41,788 nt of DNA from NCBI GenBank assembly GCA_028288595.1, contig JAQBNK010000130.1, positions 1 through 41,788 of the forward strand, given 5' to 3'. This document shows positions 1 to 6,977 of this stretch, piece by piece. This stretch comes from Chitinophagaceae bacterium (lineage in GTDB: Bacteria; Bacteroidota; Bacteroidia; Chitinophagales; Chitinophagaceae). The translations under genes and the position numbers were made by a program. The first letter of the stretch is position 1, and the number at the start of each line of letters is the position of its first letter. The notes beneath the pieces are model-generated. The model searched no databases and was not told the DNA's origin. It saw nothing but the letters and a program-made list of their open reading frames with translations.

Positions 1-1
1 T

Positions 2-2053
2 AAAAAACTGAAACATAAGGGCGCTTGCTTTGAGAGTGATGCTCAGTTACTTTTTTCATTTCAGATGATACAGTCTGGGGAGCGAAAGTTCTCTGATCCG
101 TCCGGTGTACTGCTCTCCGCATCTGCCGCCAAAGCGTATTTCGGAGACCGTGATCCGATCAATCAAATTATACAGGTCGATAATTTTCCGCCGTTAACTG
201 TTACGGGTGTTTACAAAGATTTTCCGGAAAATTCTCAATGGGCAGGATTGCAGTTTGCTGCATCTTGGGATCTTTATTTTAATCACTTGCCTTGGAAGAA
301 TGAAATAATTGATCCATGGCGACCGAATTTCGTGTCACTTTATGTTGAATTGAACGACAATGCAGACTATGAAGCCGTTTCAAAACACATCAAAGATGTG
401 AAGCTTAAAAATGTGAACGCCGATCTTGCAAAAAAGAAGCCGTCGCTGTTTTTATTTGCGATGAAAGACTGGCATTTGTATTCCTCGTTTGAGGGAGGCA
501 AAAAAATCGGTGGTCAAATACAATACGTATATATGTTCGGGATCATAGGAGTACTCATCTTATTGCTGGCTTGTATCAATTTTATGAATCTCAGTACAGC
601 AAGAAGTGAAAAAAGAGCAAAGGAAGTGGGTATTCGTAAAACACTGGGCTCGAATAGAAAACAACTCATCTATCATTTTTTTACAGAATCTTTTTTGACC
701 GTTTCATGTTCTTTTATTCTTGCTGTAATGTTGGTACAGGTGTCCTCACCTTTATTCAGTTCCATCACCGGGAAGTCGATAATGATCTTATGGAACAATC
801 CAATTTTTTGGGTGGTATGTTTAATGGTAGTTATTGTCACCGCTCTTATCTCGGGCAGTTATCCCGCCTTTTATTTGTCATCCTTCAACCCCATCAAAGT
901 CTTAAAAGGGAGTTTCAATGCAGGCCGAAGTGCCTCCCTTCCGCGAAAATCATTATTGGTCTTACAATTAACAATATCTGTCAGTTTTATTTTTGCTACG
1001 GTTGTCGTGTACCGGCAAATTAGGTTTGCAAAAAATCGTCCTGTTGGTTATACACGTGAAAGACTTCTCTCCATTCCGGTATCCGATACTTCAGTTCATA
1101 CCCATTTTGATGCGATCAAAACAGAAATGGAAAAAACAAAATCAATATACTCGGTGGCCGAATCCGGCAGTACCACAACAGCAGCAGTCGGCACTACCGG
1201 AGGGATCAGTTGGCCGGGCAAAGATCCCAATTTGGCTACGGACTTCTCTACAGTTTGGATATCGTATGATTACGGTAAAACAGTCGGCTGGCAGCTTGCC
1301 GCAGGGAGGGATTTTTCCAGGCAATTTACTACGGATTCCTCATCGATCATTTTGAATAAAGCCGCTGCCGACTTTATGGGCATTAAAAATCCGGCAGGCA
1401 GTTCAATTACTTGGTTTGATAAGAAATATACTATAATCGGCGTTATCAAGAATATGGTAACAAACTCACCGTATGAAACTGTGAAACCGGCTATATACGG
1501 ATTGTTGCCTGATCCCGCTCCGTATCTGCTTGTAAGTATTAACCCTGCTGCAGATGCGCACAAAGCCTTAGAACAAATAGAATCTGTTTTTAAAAAGTTC
1601 ACTGCACAGGCATTTGAATACGAATTTGCAGATGCAGATTATGCAAGAAAATTTGCCGATGAAGAAAGAGTAGGTACCCTTTCGGCTATTTTTACTGTCC
1701 TGGCCATTATTATTTCCTGCTTGGGTTTATTCGGTCTGATATCTTTCATTGTAGAACAACGGAAGAAAGAAATCTGGATACGTAAAGTACTCGGCGCTTC
1801 AGTAACCAATATTTGGTTACTGCTTTCTACGGATTTTTCTTTTTTAATCATTATGTCTTTAATCATTGCTTTTCCTTTTTCCTATTATTTTATCAATGAG
1901 TGGCTTCAGCACTATGCTTATCGAACTGAGCTGTCCTGGTGGATTTTTGCGGCAGCAGGAGTTTCGCTTTTCGCTTTAGCCATTACAACCGTAAGTATCC
2001 AGGCAATTAAAGCTGCGTATGAAAGTCCGACAAAGACTCTCAAAACTCAATAG
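2..2053 (+). CDS. ABC transporter permease, MacB/FtsX type (5' truncated by window edge)
   Basis: This is the C-terminal part of a permease of the MacB/FtsX class, the inner-membrane partner of an ABC ATPase that moves substrates by mechanotransmission rather than through a pore. The frame is open from base 2, upstream of the first ATG at 65, so the gene starts outside the window. Visible in order are a periplasmic MacB-type domain, a membrane segment followed by the RSEKRAKEVGIRK coupling motif, more membrane segments ending in SGSYPAFYLSSFNP, a second periplasmic domain, and a second FtsX block (ISCLGLFGLISF, then RKKEIWIRKVLGAS). It is a clear paralogue of the permease at 39103-41460. The substrate cannot be told. 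No terminator is evident in the 209 bases that follow. Confidence 0.9.
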   Translation, partial: KKLKHKGACFESDAQLLFSFQMIQSGERKFSDPSGVLLSASAAKAYFGDRDPINQIIQVDNFPPLTVTGVYKDFPENSQWAGLQFAASWDLYFNHLPWKNEIIDPWRPNFVSLYVELNDNADYEAVSKHIKDVKLKNVNADLAKKKPSLFLFAMKDWHLYSSFEGGKKIGGQIQYVYMFGIIGVLILLLACINFMNLSTARSEKRAKEVGIRKTLGSNRKQLIYHFFTESFLTVSCSFILAVMLVQVSSPLFSSITGKSIMILWNNPIFWVVCLMVVIVTALISGSYPAFYLSSFNPIKVLKGSFNAGRSASLPRKSLLVLQLTISVSFIFATVVVYRQIRFAKNRPVGYTRERLLSIPVSDTSVHTHFDAIKTEMEKTKSIYSVAESGSTTTAAVGTTGGISWPGKDPNLATDFSTVWISYDYGKTVGWQLAAGRDFSRQFTTDSSSIILNKAAADFMGIKNPAGSSITWFDKKYTIIGVIKNMVTNSPYETVKPAIYGLLPDPAPYLLVSINPAADAHKALEQIESVFKKFTAQAFEYEFADADYARKFADEERVGTLSAIFTVLAIIISCLGLFGLISFIVEQRKKEIWIRKVLGASVTNIWLLLSTDFSFLIIMSLIIAFPFSYYFINEWLQHYAYRTELSWWIFAAAGVSLFALAITTVSIQAIKAAYESPTKTLKTQ

Positions 2054-2262
2054 ATGTTAATCAACCGTTTCTGCCGAGTAAGTTAGTCCATGATGTAAAA
2101 GTGCACAAAAGCGGATTGCAAAAAAAAGCAGTTATTGATATGTTGTGAAATCATCTTGCATGTATATAGTGGGCACATTACGACTAGGATGCCAGTCGAA
2201 ATTTAGAAAGTGAATTAGTATCCTTTTATTTAAACTTTGCAGCAGGGGTCAATTTCAGCTTC

Positions 2263-2907
2263 ATGAACTTTAATTTCTTTCGAAATAAAAGGAAAAAATC
2301 TTCACTTACGTTTTTCCTTTCCTTGCAGGATAGACTGGTTCAGCAATTAGATGCTGACCGTTTGACTTGGCAGCAAGCAATTGTGCATGCAGAAAACGAA
2401 TACGGTTACAACAAAGGAGCCTACGCTTTTTTTAATGCTTTTGCTTTTTATAGACTGTCATTTCTTGATATCATTCTTTTATATAAAGCTTTTCATGGTT
2501 CAAAGGAAACGCTTGAAAAAAAATTATATGCAAAGATGCTTGCCCTCCATCTCTATGAATTTATACAGGATATACCATCCATATTTGGTAAACCTTTTGC
2601 TAACGATTTAACTATTCTGCTTAACCATGAACTGGGGGACGAACTAGCTATTATCAAAAGAAATATAAAAGACATCAAATCATCCAGTTTGGGATATCTA
2701 AAGGAAATTAGAAATACGGTAGCTGGCCATAAAGACGCAAATACTTTTAAGCAAATAGAAATAATTGAAAGTATTAATTATGATAAGATTGACGCGATAT
2801 GCTTATGCATCTACGGTATTTATCTGCAGATAAACAAATTTGAAAAAAATATAAGAGATGCGATTAAAGAACAGATTGGTAAAAAAGGAGAAACAAAAAA
2901 TGAGTGA
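2263..2907 (+). CDS. Hypothetical protein with HEPN-like Rx5H motif
   Basis: A 214-aa, largely alpha-helical protein that I do not recognise as a named family. Near residue 150 it carries EIRNTVAGH (R150, N151, H156), which fits the Rx4-6H motif of HEPN domains; these often act as RNases in toxin-antitoxin and antiviral systems. No signal peptide or membrane segment is visible. Its stop lies inside the start of a decayed small gene (ATG at 2900), which in turn overlaps the ATPase gene at 3151, so the three form one overlapping cassette. The cassette is AT-rich compared with its flanks, which suits horizontal transfer. The HEPN assignment rests on one short motif and the helical character, so it is tentative. 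Confidence 0.7.
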   Translation: MNFNFFRNKRKKSSLTFFLSLQDRLVQQLDADRLTWQQAIVHAENEYGYNKGAYAFFNAFAFYRLSFLDIILLYKAFHGSKETLEKKLYAKMLALHLYEFIQDIPSIFGKPFANDLTILLNHELGDELAIIKRNIKDIKSSSLGYLKEIRNTVAGHKDANTFKQIEIIESINYDKIDAICLCIYGIYLQINKFEKNIRDAIKEQIGKKGETKNE

Positions 2908-3164
2908 AGATGATTTTACTTAGCAGGCAATGCTGCGAACATTGAAACGACTGAAGTTAAAACAGAACCAAGGACATAGTCTGTGACAGAGATTCTAACA
3001 TCAATATTTGAAGAAACATTCAAAGGAACATTTTTAGCCATGACAGAAGAAGAACAAAGCATTAATACCTTACAAAAGAACTTGCTGGTTTAGAGAGAGA
3101 CAAAGTTTCTTATATTAATCAGTTAGGGAATATATTAAAACCACAAATCAATGAAACTTTTTGA
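2900..3164 (+). pseudogene. Decayed small coiled-coil protein gene between HEPN-like and ATPase genes
   Basis: A start ATG at 2900 follows a strong AAGGAG site (2885-2890) and overlaps the upstream stop. Its frame reads MSEDDFT and stops at 2921. Shifting by one base at about 2920 opens a second frame (LAGNAANIETTEV...) that stops at TAG 2977-2979 and then continues through VTEILTSIFEETFKGTF and MTEEEQSINTLQK. A second one-base shift at the AAAA run 3074-3077 opens ELAGLERDKVSYINQLGN, which ends at TGA 3162-3164 inside the ATPase gene. Joined, this gives about 87 residues of charged, coiled-coil-like protein with operon-style overlaps at both ends. Two lost bases and one nonsense codon point to a dead gene; sequencing error or recoding is less likely. 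Confidence 0.6.
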
Positions 3165-4098
3165 AATAATAAATAGTTGGTTTGACAGCTCAGAAAAAAG
3201 TGAGCTTGACCATTTCGATTTAGACAAAATACGAAAAATCATAGGTGAAATAAAAGTTGAACCCTTTCTTACTTTTATGCAATCGCAAACCGAAGAATTT
3301 TTACGTAACATATCAATTTCTTCAAAAGAGAGTAAAGGACAGGAACGAAAATTTATTGTAATTAATGGCGTTAGCGGTAGCGGCAAAACAAATTTAGTTT
3401 ATGAATATTTACAGGACTTCCTATTGGCAACTGGAGTTATAAAAGAAAATAAGGTGCCTATTAACAAAATTGCCTGCCACGACATTAATGACTTTGGACT
3501 TCATGGACGAAATATTGACGATGTAATTAATAAAAAAGTAAGTGACAGTAAAGACGGCATTTTAATAATTGACGAATTTACAGTTCGAGACAAAAATGCT
3601 CCGCTAATTGCAGACCTGCTAAAGAAAATATATTTAGATAAAGATTTTCTTTTTACCGCGGTAATTCTTATGGGAGAATTAAAAAGCAATTCTGCCTTCC
3701 TCTGCACTTACAGTCTTGAGAACATTTTCCCTAACAAATTCCGACTAAATTTTTATACCCCAAGTTTCATTCAAATTGCAGAGGTTTTTGAGGCATATTC
3801 TCAAAGAAAAGGCGGTTATATTTTATCGGAAAAAGCAAAAGCAGGCTTAATTTTTTATTTCGGTAAAATTAAAACTATAAAAAAAATCAAGTCGGACCTT
3901 AACAGAAAAGGAACATCAAAATTTTTGTACAGGGAAAGGAATTTCGTTTATACAAGCGAAATGCTTCCCATCTATAAAGACATTGTTGCAATCAAAACAG
4001 ATAACAATATTATGATTGAGCAACTTGACATTCTCAACACAAATTCTTATAAAAAGATGCTTAACGACCTACAACTTTTGGAAAAATACATTAGCTAA
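3151..4098 (+). CDS. P-loop ATPase (AAA-like), unknown function
   Basis: A 315-aa protein with a clear Walker A motif GVSGSGKT (residues 73-80) and Walker B motif GILIIDEF (136-143, acidic pair D141/E142), hence a P-loop NTPase, probably of the AAA+ or STAND-like superfamily. It has about 65 N-terminal residues before the P-loop and a lysine-rich helical C-terminus after residue 220. No membrane segment is seen. It is the last gene of the AT-rich cassette that begins with the HEPN-like protein, and its start overlaps the decayed middle gene by 14 bases. ATPases paired with HEPN proteins are common in defence and abortive-infection loci, but no specific known system is recognised here. Confidence 0.8.
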   Translation: MKLFEIINSWFDSSEKSELDHFDLDKIRKIIGEIKVEPFLTFMQSQTEEFLRNISISSKESKGQERKFIVINGVSGSGKTNLVYEYLQDFLLATGVIKENKVPINKIACHDINDFGLHGRNIDDVINKKVSDSKDGILIIDEFTVRDKNAPLIADLLKKIYLDKDFLFTAVILMGELKSNSAFLCTYSLENIFPNKFRLNFYTPSFIQIAEVFEAYSQRKGGYILSEKAKAGLIFYFGKIKTIKKIKSDLNRKGTSKFLYRERNFVYTSEMLPIYKDIVAIKTDNNIMIEQLDILNTNSYKKMLNDLQLLEKYIS

Positions 4099-4206
4099 TA
4101 TTGGTATTACCGCTACCGGAAGAACGGACAGCCAATTTCAATTTCGCTTTTTATTGTTAACCTGAAATTATTTTTAAATTGAGGAGTTGTTCGCGGCGGA
4201 AAGGTT

Positions 4207-4698
4207 TTATTGCTTTCTTGTTTTACTCACCTTGTGATTTATGCTCCGGTAAATTTGATAAAATTTTGCTTTCTCTCCTGTCGTGATGTACCCGAACCGC
4301 AAAATATGAACGTCTCCTGCTAATATACTTTTTTGATATGCCTGCAATGCGTTAAAAGAAATAACGGTAATCTGTTTAGGAATAAAATTAAGATGCGTTG
4401 TCTTGTCTTGTGAATTGATAAAACATTTTGTGGTGAGTTTTTCGCCTTGCACTAAGCTTTCGACCATGAAGTCGTGAATAGAAATAAAGTCATTGGAGGA
4501 ATTATAAAACCAAAGTGTAAAATCATAATTATAGGCAGCTGAACCCATGTGCGACTTATTCACCGGGTCGATTCGTACCTCCCTGTCGATAATCTTTAAT
4601 TTTCCTTTTTTGGAAAGATTGTTTAACAACCAGCCAAGAATAGTTCCGATGACGGTGGCTATGATGGTAGAAAAAGTTTCAATGAGTCTGGAATCCAT
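4207..4698 (-). CDS. Hypothetical protein with single N-terminal membrane anchor
   Basis: A 163-aa protein with one hydrophobic segment near residues 8-25 (ETFSTIIATVIGTILGWLL), followed by a mainly beta-type soluble domain with no recognised motif. The topology suggests a membrane-anchored protein of small size. It lies downstream of the minus-strand genes ending at 4782 but is separated from them by the strong hairpin at 4749-4783, so it probably has its own transcription. It converges with the ATPase gene at 4098. I cannot assign a function. Confidence 0.7.
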   Translation of the reverse strand: MDSRLIETFSTIIATVIGTILGWLLNNLSKKGKLKIIDREVRIDPVNKSHMGSAAYNYDFTLWFYNSSNDFISIHDFMVESLVQGEKLTTKCFINSQDKTTHLNFIPKQITVISFNALQAYQKSILAGDVHILRFGYITTGEKAKFYQIYRSINHKVSKTRKQ

Positions 4699-4748
4699 TT
4701 AACAAACTGCTTTCAAAATTGTATAAAAACCTCGCCGGATAAAAATAA

Positions 4749-4783
4749 AAAAAGAAAGGAGGATTAAATCCTCCTTTCTTTTT
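4749..4783 (-). terminator. Bidirectional rho-independent terminator
   Basis: A perfect 16-bp stem (4749-4764 with 4768-4783) around a three-base loop, GC-rich in the middle (GGAGGAT/ATCCTCC) and flanked by A and T runs on either side. It begins at the stop codon of the YjzC-like gene (4782-4784), so it most likely ends transcription of that minus-strand operon. The T-run allows it to work in both directions. Confidence 0.85.
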
Positions 4784-5000
4784 AAGCCAGCTGGATCAGT
4801 GTCCACGTTACTGCTTTGCCAGCGTAAGGAGGCATCCTGTTACCCTTGGCTATGGGAGCAGTAGTACTTGGGGTACCTGCTACTTTCCAGACACCACTTT
4901 CGGGACAGTTTTCTCCTGTCTTTGCTGTTCTGCCTACGGCCATAGTAGAAATTTTTTTTGCCTCCAGTGATAAGAGTGAAGACGATCTCTTTGAACTCAT
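4782..5000 (-). CDS. Small YjzC-like protein
   Basis: A 72-aa protein whose core, GRTAKTGENCPESGVWKVAG followed by TTAPIAKGNRMPPY, resembles the small YjzC-type proteins (motif GxxxPxSGxW, a GN/GD-phiPP segment and a C-terminal TWxLI). The family is common but has no settled function. The gene lies 29 bases downstream of the membrane HEPN-like gene on the same strand, and its stop is embedded in the terminator at 4749-4783, so it appears to be the last gene of that operon. A plus-strand frame over the same bases has no such family resemblance and was rejected. Confidence 0.7.
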   Translation of the reverse strand: MSSKRSSSLLSLEAKKISTMAVGRTAKTGENCPESGVWKVAGTPSTTAPIAKGNRMPPYAGKAVTWTLIQLA

Positions 5001-5029
5001 TTTTCGCAGGAGTTCTGTTCTGCGGTTAG

Positions 5030-5653
5030 CTAATTCAAAGGCTTTTGTATAGCAAAAAAATAGTCCTCTGCCTTTTCTCTTGCTATGCGGTAAAGCGATA
5101 AGGTGATACTGATACCGGCTATAAAGGAAGCTGCAATCAGCGAACGCTTTTTCCTTACCGCGAGTTTATGAGCCTCCTCGTTTCTGATTTCCTTAATAAT
5201 TTTCAGGTGGTGAAAATCCTCTTTGCAGATAGTGCCGGTTTTAAGTGCGTAATCGATGTAATCATGGAAGGTTGCATTCCTGCTTTTCGCCTTCATTTCA
5301 TTAATGAAAGCCTCATTTTTTTCAAATAGTTCACGCAAGAGACTCTCAATTATTTTAGCAATAACCATAACAGCCCGGCTGTCCTGTTTGATTTCAATTA
5401 AATCTGAAATTTCTTTTAGTTCTTTGGCAATATCACTGTCAAGGTTAGGTGATGACGCAATCAGTAAACGAATCTGGTTTTTAATTTGGTCATACAGATC
5501 ATGGTTTGCTTTCAAGGCCGCGTCAAGCACACCAATACGTTTTGCTTTTATATAGTTTTGTCCAACCAGGTAAATCAGTAACAGCACCGTAAGCGGTATA
5601 AGTACCTGCGGAATTTCATTTTTCTTCATAAGGTTAACGGTTGACGGAGACAC
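5030..5653 (-). CDS. Membrane protein with central HEPN/DUF4145-like domain
   Basis: A protein of about 200 aa with two membrane segments (around residues 17-31 and 171-190) flanking a helical cytoplasmic region. Just before the second segment is IKEIRNEEAHKLAV (R157, N158, H162), an Rx4H motif like that of HEPN/DUF4145 domains. The longer start at 5653 overlaps the DUF1883 gene by 20 bases; the internal ATG at 5629 (MKKNEIPQ) lies just after that gene's stop and is equally plausible. A membrane-tethered HEPN-like protein beside DUF1883, WYL and nuclease genes suggests a stress or defence role, but the domain call rests on one motif. It sits between the DUF1883 gene and the YjzC-like gene, same strand, tight spacing. 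Confidence 0.75.
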   Translation of the reverse strand: MSPSTVNLMKKNEIPQVLIPLTVLLLIYLVGQNYIKAKRIGVLDAALKANHDLYDQIKNQIRLLIASSPNLDSDIAKELKEISDLIEIKQDSRAVMVIAKIIESLLRELFEKNEAFINEMKAKSRNATFHDYIDYALKTGTICKEDFHHLKIIKEIRNEEAHKLAVRKKRSLIAASFIAGISITLSLYRIAREKAEDYFFAIQKPLN

Positions 5654-5894
5654 TGGCTTTTACTATACCGGGGTACCCCCCGAGATTAATCACTACATGC
5701 CACTGCCCGGCTGAAGGTGCTGCGACGCGAAAGCGAGACACTTTAGCAAGCCCGCCAAAATACTGGTAACGACGTCCGGCCTTGTAGTTACTGTAATTTG
5801 AACTATCAAGTAACAGAACGTTGGCCTGTTTATCGAGATTCACTATTATTATATCTCCACTCGCTAAACTTAGATCATAATGTAAGTATTCCAT
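5634..5894 (-). CDS. DUF1883 domain-containing protein
   Basis: An 86-aa protein covering a whole DUF1883 domain: an N-terminal MEYLHYDLSLASGD, a central LLLDSSNYSNYKAG and YQYFGGLAK, and a C-terminal GQWHVVINLGG. These match the conserved pattern I know for the family (HYDL...LDSSN..NYK.G....YYGG...GHWHVV.DLGG). Its function is unsettled; in some bacteria the domain is fused to TIR domains, which hints at immunity. It lies downstream of the WYL regulator across a 66-base gap that contains a perfect inverted repeat just before this start codon, so it may have its own promoter. It overlaps the membrane HEPN-like gene. Confidence 0.85.
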   Translation of the reverse strand: MEYLHYDLSLASGDIIIVNLDKQANVLLLDSSNYSNYKAGRRYQYFGGLAKVSRFRVAAPSAGQWHVVINLGGYPGIVKASVSVNR

Positions 5895-5895
5895 G

Positions 5896-5919
5896 TGTAT
5901 TTCTTATTGCTGAAATACA
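5896..5919. promoter_or_regulatory. Inverted repeat upstream of the DUF1883 start
   Basis: TGTATTTC (5896-5903) and GAAATACA (5912-5919) form a perfect 8-bp inverted repeat with an 8-base spacer, ending one base before the DUF1883 start codon. It could be an operator or a hairpin in the leader that limits translation. The half-site GAAATAC also occurs in the two repeated sites at 9011-9024 and 9421-9432. Confidence 0.45.
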
Positions 5920-5960
5920 AAGGAAAGAGGCGCCGGCGAAATCTATTTTCGCTTTAGAAA

Positions 5961-6971
5961 TTATTTTTTTCCGTAAAGATTTACCCCCTTTCTTAAACTA
6001 TTTTTGATGCTTTCCTTAACGTGTTGGGGGGAGAGAACGGTAACGTCGGGAGTCTTACCTAAAATATATTCATATAATTCGTAAGACGGAATAACCGAAA
6101 TAGAAATATCTGTATAATCGGGCTGTTGCTTGATTAACTTCTTGCTTTTATGAATAGGCAGCGAAAGGATATAAGGAGCTTCATTTTTAGTGAACCTCAA
6201 TACAACTTCCTCAACCGGCGCATCCGGCCGCGTTATACCAAATGAATGGGTAAAATATTTTTCATTATCGAATTCAATCGTTCTTGAAAAATTTTGATCG
6301 AGTATTACGGGCTCCGATACACGGTCCAGCGCAAATGTGGTGATCTTGTTTTCACCCCTTTCAACCCCAATAACATACCACCGGTTTTTATATTCCTTCA
6401 GCATATAGGGAGCAAAAACCCGCTTTTTTATTTCACCACTGCTAAATTTCAGGTAGTTAAACTCCATGTATTTTTTTTCATCAATTGCTTCAATAATATC
6501 ACTTAAGTATTCCGCCCCGTGAGGGTTTGGAATAGTGTCTGTCTGTATAATAAAATCAGCATCGCGGTTCTCCTGGAACCGGTTTCGGATATTTACACCC
6601 TCGACAATTTTATTGATACCGCTTGAGAAAGAACTGAAGATACTATACTCGCTATACATCTTTAAGCACGCCGCATAGAACCGCATCGCCTTGATCTCTT
6701 CTTCCTTGAGCCTGAAAGTAGTAATGGAAAAAGCGGGATCGGTATAGCTGTATTGATGGGTTTTCTTGTCTTCATCTATTGGTGCATCAAAACCTGCGGG
6801 GTAAGGACGCATCATAGTTTCGATATCCAATTGAATGCTCCTTAATGTAATATTAACATCGAGTTCCCGCTGAATGATCTCTCTGAGTGTTTGGGTAGAA
6901 ACCGACTTCCAACGGCGGAGTGACCGGTCAATAATAAGATACCTTAAGCCAGGATTTTTAAACTTTGACAT
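5961..6971 (-). CDS. WYL domain transcriptional regulator
   Basis: A 336-aa regulator of the WYL family. Residues 1-65 form a winged-helix DNA-binding domain of the kind seen in these regulators, residues 150-220 the WYL domain with RWYVIGVE (197-204) and the downstream arginine of FALDRV, and the rest a C-terminal extension. WYL proteins sense nucleic-acid or nucleotide ligands and are frequent regulators of bacterial defence islands (BREX, CBASS and others). The gene begins only 6 bases after the stop of the DUF2779 nuclease gene, so the two are co-transcribed. It is the obvious candidate to bind the repeated motif in the divergent control region at 8934-9513, though this is inference. Confidence 0.9.
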   Translation of the reverse strand: MSKFKNPGLRYLIIDRSLRRWKSVSTQTLREIIQRELDVNITLRSIQLDIETMMRPYPAGFDAPIDEDKKTHQYSYTDPAFSITTFRLKEEEIKAMRFYAACLKMYSEYSIFSSFSSGINKIVEGVNIRNRFQENRDADFIIQTDTIPNPHGAEYLSDIIEAIDEKKYMEFNYLKFSSGEIKKRVFAPYMLKEYKNRWYVIGVERGENKITTFALDRVSEPVILDQNFSRTIEFDNEKYFTHSFGITRPDAPVEEVVLRFTKNEAPYILSLPIHKSKKLIKQQPDYTDISISVIPSYELYEYILGKTPDVTVLSPQHVKESIKNSLRKGVNLYGKK

Positions 6972-6977
6972 GAAAAT

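Noticed and set aside
3070-3095. Programmed -1 frameshift on CAAAAG in the small middle gene
   Set aside because: The slippery run is short, there is no clear downstream structure, and a second shift plus a TAG would also have to be bypassed; decay is simpler.
4846-5052. Plus-strand frame opposite the YjzC-like gene
   Set aside because: The minus-strand frame matches a known small-protein pattern and ends in a terminator; the plus frame does not.
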